13,202 nucleotides of DNA from Lachnospiraceae bacterium UBA1753. Its GTDB lineage: Bacteria; Bacillota; Clostridia; Lachnospirales; Lachnospiraceae. The stretch spans positions 23,699 to 36,900 of the forward strand of contig DCHL01000057.1 in assembly GCA_002317595.1 (NCBI GenBank). Direction: 5' to 3'. The stretch's first letter is position 1. The number at the start of each line of letters is the position of its first letter. Below, in pieces: positions 7,487-13,202 of the stretch. The translations under genes were made by a program, and so were the position numbers. A model generated the notes under the pieces. That model saw only the letters and a list, made by a program, of their open reading frames with translations, did not search any database and was not told the origin of the DNA.

Positions 7487-9481
7487 ATGAACATTATTAG
7501 AGAAAACAAAGGATTTCTGACACTTGTGGTGCTTGCGGCCATCGCCGTGAGTATTGCAGCAGTATTTTTTGTGAGATCAGAAAATAAGGTTGACCTGCCT
7601 GGGGAGGGGACTTCAGAGAATCCTTATGACATTGAGACTGCGGCTGAACTTTACACAATCTGTATGAAGATTAACAATGGTGAGCTGTCAGCAGAGACAT
7701 ACATGGCGCTGTCAGCAGATATCGATATGACGGAGATTGAGGACTGGACTCCGCTTGGAGGACCGGAGGGTGTGTATTACGGTGTCTTCAATGGAAGGGG
7801 ACACAGGCTTAAGAATTTCACCTGCAAGGACAGGGATGACGCAGGCTTCGTAGACCATCTTGGCGGAACCGTTGCCAATCTTGTGATTGAGAGCGGATAT
7901 GTCTGTGGAAATGACAAGACTGGTGCCATTGCGGCCAAAATTGAGAAGGGTGGCAGTGTCGTTAACTGCATTAACCGTGCGACCGTAACTGGTGAGAAGG
8001 CCGGCGGAATCGCAGGTAAGAACGAAGGTCTTATTATCAACTGTGTGAGCAATCCCACCTCTGAGGAAAGTGAGATGAAGATTGCCGGCAAGCTGGAGAA
8101 GCAATCCACCCAGAACTGCTATACCAGAAAGGGAGGACATCACGAGATCCTGAATTTCTCGAGCGAGGAGGTCGACAGGATTGTGTACAGCACTGCGGGA
8201 AGATTCCTCAATGAGAGGATTGCGCAGCTTAGCCTTGAATACCCCGATGTGCCCCTGTGCCTGTGGACTGTGGAGGACGATGGCCCCATGCTCACAAAGG
8301 ATGTTGCTGAGAGCGTTGTCGTGGTGAGGGCAGGCAATGAGAACCTCAAGTATGATTACGAGGAACACTGCTGGACGGGAAAGAGTGCGGATAAGCTTGA
8401 ACTCATACTCAGGAACGGTGAGACTGTGTCTGCGGATATCGACAGTGCAGCGGGCATCGTCGTGTATGAGCGGTGCGGCGTAAAGAGCGAGATTGTCTTT
8501 ACTGACAGGAAGGCTATCGAGACGGAGCGAGTGTTCCTGGATGAGGCTGGAAATGAAAAGGACAGAGATACTTACATTTATGTGACAGGCGTGTCAGAAT
8601 ATACTCTGTCAGGTGAAATAACAGGTCAGGTTGTCTGTGACACACCTGTAAAGCTGACTCTCAATAACGCAAAAATTACCAGCAAGTATGGTCCTGCAAT
8701 TACTATTACTGGAAAAGATAAGGGTACGATTGTACTTAAGGATGGCACGGACAATCTGGCTGACGGCGTCAACTGGATTGATGTATATACGAAGAGCAAG
8801 GCAAATGAAGGTGCGATTTCCATGGACACTGACGCAGAGTTCACTGGAAAGGGATCCATCACGGTAAAGGGAAGTCTTGAAGGTATCGAGGGGGCTGACC
8901 TGCTTGAGTTCAACGACGGCACCTTCCATGTGTACTGCCCTGAGGATGCGATTGCAGCTTCTGATGATATTTTTATCAACGATGGATATCTGTATCTGAA
9001 TGGCGATGACGATCTCGTGGACCCTGGTATGCTCGAGATGAACGGTGGTGTTATCACTGGATGTACAGAGACTGAGCACGCTCTCAATACAGAGAGATGC
9101 CATTTGAATGGTGGCCTTGTCATGTGCGGCTCCTTCATGGGAATTGCAGGCTTTGGAGGCGATGAGGACCCTGATTCTGCAATGCCAAGGGTTGAATTTA
9201 AGTTCCCTGAGGCACTTCCTGCAGGAACAGTGCTGGTGCTGACTGATGAAGATGACAATCCTATAGCAGCCCAGGAGCTTGAGGCACCCTCTGTCAGGTG
9301 GGATGTCTGCATGGAAGGGCTTGATAACAGAATCCTCAAGGTATATAAGGCAGATTCCGTCGACGGTGACTTTAATGATTATATTTGCATAAATCCCAAA
9401 TCCTTTAAGGGAAGGGCGTACACCTGTGGCGGCTCAGACAAGATGAGAACGCTGGAAGATGGATTTTTTGAGATTGATTAA
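7487..9481 (+). CDS. GLUG beta-helix plus Cthe_2159-like carbohydrate-binding protein, membrane-anchored
   Basis: This 664-residue protein begins with a signal anchor (about 10-29) without a lipobox. The linker LPGEGTSENPYDI (37-49) opens a GLUG-type beta-helix domain: FNGRGHRLKNF (101-111), GGTVANLVI, GAIAAKIEKG and GGIAGKNEGLIINC (173-186). Asn-Cys pairs recur at 160/161, 185/186 and 210/211, exactly 25 residues apart. After CLWTVEDDGPML (258-269) and a spacer, residues about 360-555 match the Cthe_2159 carbohydrate-binding pattern: YTLSGEITGQVV, VKLTLNNAKIT, GPAITITGKDKGTIVLKDGT, then repeated short turns such as DDIFINDGYLYLNGDDDL (493-510) and LEMNGGVITG. In Clostridium thermocellum the Cthe_2159 protein is a beta-helix that binds cellulose and pectic polymers. 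A surface polysaccharide-binding or scaffold role is inferred. It has 17 cysteines, which is many for an exported Gram-positive protein. It lies 2 bases after one CotH-family gene and 3 bases before the other. Confidence 0.82.
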   Translation: MNIIRENKGFLTLVVLAAIAVSIAAVFFVRSENKVDLPGEGTSENPYDIETAAELYTICMKINNGELSAETYMALSADIDMTEIEDWTPLGGPEGVYYGVFNGRGHRLKNFTCKDRDDAGFVDHLGGTVANLVIESGYVCGNDKTGAIAAKIEKGGSVVNCINRATVTGEKAGGIAGKNEGLIINCVSNPTSEESEMKIAGKLEKQSTQNCYTRKGGHHEILNFSSEEVDRIVYSTAGRFLNERIAQLSLEYPDVPLCLWTVEDDGPMLTKDVAESVVVVRAGNENLKYDYEEHCWTGKSADKLELILRNGETVSADIDSAAGIVVYERCGVKSEIVFTDRKAIETERVFLDEAGNEKDRDTYIYVTGVSEYTLSGEITGQVVCDTPVKLTLNNAKITSKYGPAITITGKDKGTIVLKDGTDNLADGVNWIDVYTKSKANEGAISMDTDAEFTGKGSITVKGSLEGIEGADLLEFNDGTFHVYCPEDAIAASDDIFINDGYLYLNGDDDLVDPGMLEMNGGVITGCTETEHALNTERCHLNGGLVMCGSFMGIAGFGGDEDPDSAMPRVEFKFPEALPAGTVLVLTDEDDNPIAAQELEAPSVRWDVCMEGLDNRILKVYKADSVDGDFNDYICINPKSFKGRAYTCGGSDKMRTLEDGFFEID

Positions 9482-9484
9482 TAG

Positions 9485-11767
9485 ATGAACAAAAAAGGAA
9501 GAGGTCTGAAAAAATATATATTGAATGCCTTCCTTTGGCTGGTCCTTGCGGCTGTGGTTTTTCTGGCAGCTCTTGAGATATCGGGAAAGTTTGAGTATCT
9601 GAGGATTACTCTTTATGACCATATTGCAGGCGAGGATGCGAAGCTGTCCGGTGAGGGAACCAGGGAGGAACCCTATCTCATCAGAACTTCGAGTGAGTTT
9701 GCCATTTTTGCTGATGAGGTGAACAGCGGCGAGAGCGTTTTCAAGGGAGAATATTTTATTCTAGACAGCAACATCAGGCTTACGGGTGAGAATGCACGGG
9801 TGCCAGTGGGCGTTGATGGAGAAAAATATTTTGATGGAAACTTTGATGGTCAGGGACATACAATCTCTGGACTGAAAATGACAGGCGAAGGTGTTGGACT
9901 GTTTAATTATCTTCAAGGTACGGTGAGAAATCTAACTGTAAAAGGCTCACTTTCAGGTAAGAATGTCGGAGCAGTGTGCGGGGTATCAGATGGTGCAAGG
10001 GTATATAACTGCTATGCTGATGTTGAAATAGATGGAAGCACAGAAAGCGGATTTGTGGGAACCGGCGAGAGCGAGATTGAAAACTGTGTTATGGCAGGAG
10101 AATCTGTGGATTCAAGGCAGCTTAACAGTAATCTCGGGCAGTATGGTCCCAAGGCAGACTGGTGCCTTTGGGAAACTGTTGGGGACAGCGCCAGACTGAC
10201 AACTGAAAAGGTTGCTGTCATAAACCATCTCGAGACAGAGATGGATGCGCAGGGAAAGCAGCTTCCGCTCAAGGCCTTCTATTCAGATGATGATGGGGCA
10301 TGGCATTTCTGCGTGCCGCCAGGATGCAGGTTTACGGAAGGAATGGCACATGCACAGCTTGGAGATTCTGATGAAAAATACAGCTTCCAGCTCAGATTCG
10401 GGGATACATCTGCAGAGATAAACGGTGTGTCATACGTGCTTGCCTGGGACGCGGCAGCAGAAGCTTTCCCGGCTCTTATGGTAAAGACGTATGCAGAAAA
10501 TGGAGAAGATTATCTCTCTGCGTACAAGGGAAATGAGCTTCCCGGAGAACTCTTTATTTCAGAGGGCGGAAGAATTACCAGCACCGAAATAGAGACAATT
10601 AGTGGAAGGGGAAATGATTCCTTTGAGGCAGACAAGAAGGGATTTTCAATTAAGTTCCCCGAGCGAACGGACCTTCTTGGACTTGGAGACGCCTATGGCT
10701 TCAACCTGCTGCCAGGGCACAGGGACAATTCAATTCTGTCTTATGTTGTACAGCGCGATCTTGCCAAGGAGATGAAGCTTGACTATTGCCATGATTATAG
10801 GCTGGTAAATTACTATATCGACGGTGAATACATGGGAATGTATATGCTCACAGAGAAGATGGAGATTGACAGGAACAGATTCGCACTGAGGGACCTTGCC
10901 CAGGAGACAGAAGAAACAAATGGAGGAGACCTATCCTCCTTTGAGATGAAGACTGAGGGCGAGGATGAGACATTTCCAGACAAAGTATGGTATGATATTC
11001 CTTTAGAGCCTGAAGATAACACTGGTGGATATCTATTCGAAATTAATATTCAGGATTATGAGGAAGATGAGAGCAGGTTTGTGACTGACAGAGGTGTTAC
11101 TTTCACTATGAAGGGTATGCACTACGCTTCAAAGGGACAGGTGGATTACTGTAGAGGCCTCTGGCAGGATTTTGAGGATGCAGTCTATTCGGAGAATGGA
11201 TATAACAATAAGGGCAGGCATTTTACGGAATATATAGACCTGGAGTCTTTTGCTGACCAGTGGATTACCTATGAGATGGTCTGCGAGTCTTCCATGGAGG
11301 GCAGCATATATTTTTATAAGGAGTCTGATGCCCTGGGAGATGGCAGGATCCACGCTGTATGGGAGTGGGACTGCGAGCACGCCTTCATGTCTTACAAGGA
11401 TATGGATAAGGAGAGCTGGATCATGGAGAATGAGGAGAACGGAGAGAAGCTTGAGGAGTTCTCCTGTCTGTTCTGGCGTGAGATATATAAGCATGAGGAA
11501 TTTAGGGAAGCTCTTGCCAAAGAGTGGAAGGCAAAATTTTTGCCCGCAGTAACAAAGCTTCTTGCTGATGGAGACTTGATGGGCGCCGACGGAAGCGTGT
11601 TTAACACTGAGGGTGTGAGCCCGTTGTCAGCCTATGTTAGGGAATATGCGCCGCTTTCTCAGAATAACTATCTACGCTGGAGCAATGGAACAATAGAGAA
11701 GAAGGCAGAGAGGATTGATAAGTTCTTCGAGAAGAGACTTCCCTTCCTTAATGTTTTTTTTAAATAA
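9485..11767 (+). CDS. GLUG beta-helix fused to a divergent CotH-like domain, membrane-anchored
   Basis: This 760-residue protein has a basic N-terminus and one membrane anchor (about 11-31). The linker LSGEGTREEPYLI (54-66) and FDGNFDGQGHTISGL (116-130), GVGLFNYLQGTVRNLTV and YNCYADV (174-180) form a GLUG-type module like that of the preceding gene, ending in the same CLW motif (227-229). The CotH-like part (about 330-760) has ISGRGNDSF (372-380), KKGFSIKF (384-391), YYIDGEYMGMYMLTEKM (443-459) and a C-terminal helix region ending KRLPFLNVFFK. Two sites expected to be catalytic are changed relative to the CotH protein at 5712-7484: LNPDGN corresponds to VCESSM (599-604), and WDYD to WEWD (626-629). 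It may be a pseudokinase or have another activity. The ATG at 9485 follows the previous stop by 3 bases, with no clear Shine-Dalgarno sequence, so translation is probably coupled. The domain calls are good; activity is unknown. Confidence 0.83.
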   Translation: MNKKGRGLKKYILNAFLWLVLAAVVFLAALEISGKFEYLRITLYDHIAGEDAKLSGEGTREEPYLIRTSSEFAIFADEVNSGESVFKGEYFILDSNIRLTGENARVPVGVDGEKYFDGNFDGQGHTISGLKMTGEGVGLFNYLQGTVRNLTVKGSLSGKNVGAVCGVSDGARVYNCYADVEIDGSTESGFVGTGESEIENCVMAGESVDSRQLNSNLGQYGPKADWCLWETVGDSARLTTEKVAVINHLETEMDAQGKQLPLKAFYSDDDGAWHFCVPPGCRFTEGMAHAQLGDSDEKYSFQLRFGDTSAEINGVSYVLAWDAAAEAFPALMVKTYAENGEDYLSAYKGNELPGELFISEGGRITSTEIETISGRGNDSFEADKKGFSIKFPERTDLLGLGDAYGFNLLPGHRDNSILSYVVQRDLAKEMKLDYCHDYRLVNYYIDGEYMGMYMLTEKMEIDRNRFALRDLAQETEETNGGDLSSFEMKTEGEDETFPDKVWYDIPLEPEDNTGGYLFEINIQDYEEDESRFVTDRGVTFTMKGMHYASKGQVDYCRGLWQDFEDAVYSENGYNNKGRHFTEYIDLESFADQWITYEMVCESSMEGSIYFYKESDALGDGRIHAVWEWDCEHAFMSYKDMDKESWIMENEENGEKLEEFSCLFWREIYKHEEFREALAKEWKAKFLPAVTKLLADGDLMGADGSVFNTEGVSPLSAYVREYAPLSQNNYLRWSNGTIEKKAERIDKFFEKRLPFLNVFFK

Positions 11768-11775
11768 ATGCAATT

Positions 11776-11780
11776 GGTGG
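11776..11780 (+). promoter_or_regulatory. Ribosome binding site for the GtrA gene
   Basis: GGTGG lies 6 bases before the ATG at 11787. It supports that start over in-frame upstream candidates (TTG at 11715, ATG at 11751), both of which would lie inside the preceding gene. Confidence 0.55.
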
Positions 11781-11786
11781 AATGAA

Positions 11787-12218
11787 ATGATAAATAAGGG
11801 AATTGAGCTTGTGAAAAAGCTCCTGTCCAGCGAGATAATAAGGTATATTATCGCGGGCGGAACAGTAACGGTGACCAACGCCGTGGGATATCTGCTGCTG
11901 CTGCAGCTGGGTGTGGTCTATACGGTGGCAAACATAATAAGCCTTATCGTCAGTAAGTCGGTGGGCTATCTCATGAATAAGTTTTTTGTGTATCATTCGC
12001 ACAATGACAGCATCTGGGAGACGATCCTTGAACTTGTGAGGTTTGTCATCGCCAGAGGCTTTACCGGCCTTGTGGACTTTGTTGGTCTCATCATCCTGGT
12101 GGAGATGATCGGCGTGGGCGAGAGAATCGGTAAGATAATTGTTATGCTTCTTGTCATGGTGCTTAACTATGTACTGGGTAAGAAGGCTGTGTTTATTAAG
12201 AAGAAAGAGAGTGAGTAG
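11787..12218 (+). CDS. GtrA-family small multi-spanning membrane protein
   Basis: With the ATG at 11787 the product is 143 residues, typical for GtrA proteins, and begins MINKGIELVKKLLSSEIIRYIIAGG. The EIIRYIIAGGxxTVTNAxGY segment matches the start of GtrA domains, and four hydrophobic helices follow. VGYLMNKFFVY lies between helices 2 and 3, and NYVLGKKAVF after helix 4, both family hallmarks. GtrA proteins are proposed to move polyprenyl-phosphate-linked sugars across the membrane so that an outward-facing transferase (here probably a YfhO protein) can use them. The frame remains open 24 codons upstream into the end of the preceding gene, but a longer start would add a non-GtrA-like, mostly polar tail. 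It lies 19 bases after the CotH-like gene and 3 bases before a GtrB-like glycosyltransferase gene, the classic gtrA-gtrB pairing. Confidence 0.9.
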   Translation: MINKGIELVKKLLSSEIIRYIIAGGTVTVTNAVGYLLLLQLGVVYTVANIISLIVSKSVGYLMNKFFVYHSHNDSIWETILELVRFVIARGFTGLVDFVGLIILVEMIGVGERIGKIIVMLLVMVLNYVLGKKAVFIKKKESE

Positions 12219-12221
12219 GCA

Positions 12222-13148
12222 ATGGAAAAAATATCGATAGTAGTTCCTGTATATAATGAGGAGGAATCGCTTCCGCTTCTCTATGAGAAGGTGATGGAGA
12301 ATTTCCCGCAGGGGTATGACAGGGAAATCTGGTTTGTGAATGATGGTTCATCAGATGGATCTGTTGATGTTATCAAGAGCCTTATCGCCAAGGATGACAA
12401 GGTACATCTCATCTCCTTCAGGAAAAATTTCGGCAAGGCGACTGCCCTTCAGGCTGCCTTCAGAAATGTTGAGGGAGACATCGTGATTACCATGGATGCG
12501 GACCTTCAGGACGATCCGATTGAACTCTCTAATTTCGTGAATAAGATTAATGAAGGCTACGACGTGGTGTCCGGATGGAAGAAGGAGAGACACGACCCTC
12601 TTGAGAAGAGGCTTCCTTCCAAACTTTTTAACAAGGTTACAGCTAAGTTGTCAGGTGTTAACCTCCATGATTTCAACTGTGGCTACAAGGCATACCGCAA
12701 GGAAGTGGTCAAGTCCATTGATATCTATGGAGAGATGCACAGATATATTCCCTGTCTTGCATACAGGAAGGGCTTTAAGATTGCTGAGATCGTGGTTCAC
12801 CACAATAAGAGGGAATTCGGTAAGTCAAAGTATGGCTTCGAGAGATACTTGCGTGGTCTTTTTGATGCAATCACAGTTGCGTTCCTTGGTAAGTACTATG
12901 ACAGACCCATGCACCTGTTTGGAAAGGGCGGACTTTTCTGTGCCTTTATCGGTTTTGTCATTTGTCTCTATCTGACAGTGCTCTGGTTACTTGGCAACTC
13001 CATCGGAACAAGACCACTTCTTATGCTCGGTGTGCTTATGCTGATTCTTGGAATGCAGATGTTCTCAATCGGTCTTATCGGCGACATGCTTGTGGATGCG
13101 ACAATCCACTCAAGATACGACGAGAGCCACATCAAAGAGAAAATATAA
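12222..13148 (+). CDS. Polyprenyl-phosphate glycosyltransferase, GtrB/DPM1-like (GT2)
   Basis: This 308-residue protein carries the full set of family motifs: ISIVVPVYNEEES (4-16), FVNDGSSDGS (38-47), the DxD block MDADLQDD (91-98), CGYKAYR (153-159), HRYIP (173-177), and REFGKSKYGFERYL (197-210). Two C-terminal membrane helices follow (about 236-258 and 265-290), ending in the FSIGLIGDML signature. Such enzymes make undecaprenyl-phosphate-linked sugar (for example glucose or GlcNAc) on the cytoplasmic face of the membrane. The immediately upstream GtrA protein would flip the product, and a YfhO-type protein would use it outside. Unlike the other GT2 in this window, its DxD and KSKYG elements are canonical, so it is likely the main active sugar-lipid synthase of the locus. 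The exact sugar cannot be read from sequence. A weak purine-rich ribosome binding region (agagagtgag) precedes the ATG, 3 bases after the gtrA-type stop. Confidence 0.92.
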   Translation: MEKISIVVPVYNEEESLPLLYEKVMENFPQGYDREIWFVNDGSSDGSVDVIKSLIAKDDKVHLISFRKNFGKATALQAAFRNVEGDIVITMDADLQDDPIELSNFVNKINEGYDVVSGWKKERHDPLEKRLPSKLFNKVTAKLSGVNLHDFNCGYKAYRKEVVKSIDIYGEMHRYIPCLAYRKGFKIAEIVVHHNKREFGKSKYGFERYLRGLFDAITVAFLGKYYDRPMHLFGKGGLFCAFIGFVICLYLTVLWLLGNSIGTRPLLMLGVLMLILGMQMFSIGLIGDMLVDATIHSRYDESHIKEKI

Positions 13149-13202
13149 CGAAAGAATTGCGTAGCAATTATTGAGTCTTTGAACGCAGATAAGCAATCCC
13201 CC
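13149..13202 (+). other. Downstream intergenic tail with a small hairpin; no gene seen
   Basis: These 54 bases after the last stop contain a perfect six-base inverted repeat, AATTGC (13155-13160) and GCAATT (13164-13169), with a 3-base loop. An outer AAAGA/TCTTT pair lies at 13151-13155 and 13176-13180. There is no GC-rich stem and no run of T, so it does not look like a standard intrinsic terminator. It could be a weak transcript end, the start of a leader for a gene beyond the window, or chance. Confidence 0.3.

Noticed and set aside
7712..8368. 218-codon open frame on the minus strand
   Set aside because: It lies entirely inside the beta-helix gene on the opposite strand, has no recognisable domain and no ribosome binding site context; it is a shadow frame.
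8626..9339. 237-codon minus-strand open frame, rich in Ser and Pro
   Set aside because: Its composition is that of the reverse complement of the Asp/Glu/Gly-rich carbohydrate-binding region; no family features.
11727..11761. Possible terminator (small GAAG/CTTC stem followed by T8) at the end of the CotH-like gene
   Set aside because: The stem is only 4 bases and not GC-rich, the T run is over 10 bases away, and the bases encode the conserved C-terminus of the protein.
11715..11786. Longer start for the GtrA gene (TTG at 11715 or ATG at 11751)
   Set aside because: It would lie within the preceding gene, lacks a well-placed ribosome binding site, and adds a polar tail unlike GtrA proteins; GGTGG supports the ATG at 11787.

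Overview
The window is one uninterrupted, plus-strand run of eight protein genes (the first cut by the left window edge) covering positions 1 to 13148. Gaps are 0 to 22 bases and one pair overlaps by 8 bases, so no room for a promoter or terminator exists between genes and they probably form one operon. Frequent AGG/AGA arginine codons, purine-rich GAGGA-type ribosome binding sites, a GC content that looks just under 50% by eye, and the protein families present (YfhO-type membrane proteins, CotH-like proteins, a Cthe_2159-type beta-helix protein) suggest a Gram-positive Clostridia member, perhaps Lachnospiraceae. The taxonomic call is an inference.

Layout. Left block (1-5719): the C-terminal two thirds of a YfhO-family multi-spanning membrane protein; a membrane-anchored family 2 glycosyltransferase with an altered DxD motif; and a complete YfhO-family protein that is a clear paralog of the first. 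Middle block (5712-11767): three membrane-anchored extracytoplasmic proteins that share domains in pairs. They are a CotH-like protein with a C-terminal Listeria-Bacteroides-repeat-like domain, a GLUG beta-helix plus Cthe_2159-like carbohydrate-binding protein, and a GLUG beta-helix plus CotH-like protein. Right block (11787-13148): a small GtrA-family membrane protein and a canonical GtrB/DPM1-like polyprenyl-phosphate glycosyltransferase. The last 54 bases hold a small hairpin and no gene.

How it may work. GT2 (polyprenyl-phosphate sugar synthase), GtrA (proposed lipid-sugar flippase) and YfhO (GT-C-type transferase acting outside the cell) are the three parts of the known route for decorating teichoic acids and other surface polymers, as in CsbB/YfhO of Bacillus subtilis and GtlA/GtlB of Listeria. 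All three parts are here, with the GT2 and YfhO parts each present twice. Embedded among them are two CotH-like proteins and a putative polysaccharide-binding beta-helix protein, all predicted to face the outside. The most interesting reading is a surface-assembly locus in which glycosylation of an envelope polymer or protein is coupled to CotH-type modification and polymer binding. The substrate is unknown, and typical companions of CotH/Cthe_2159 proteins (VTC-type polyphosphate polymerase, DUF4956) are not in this window.
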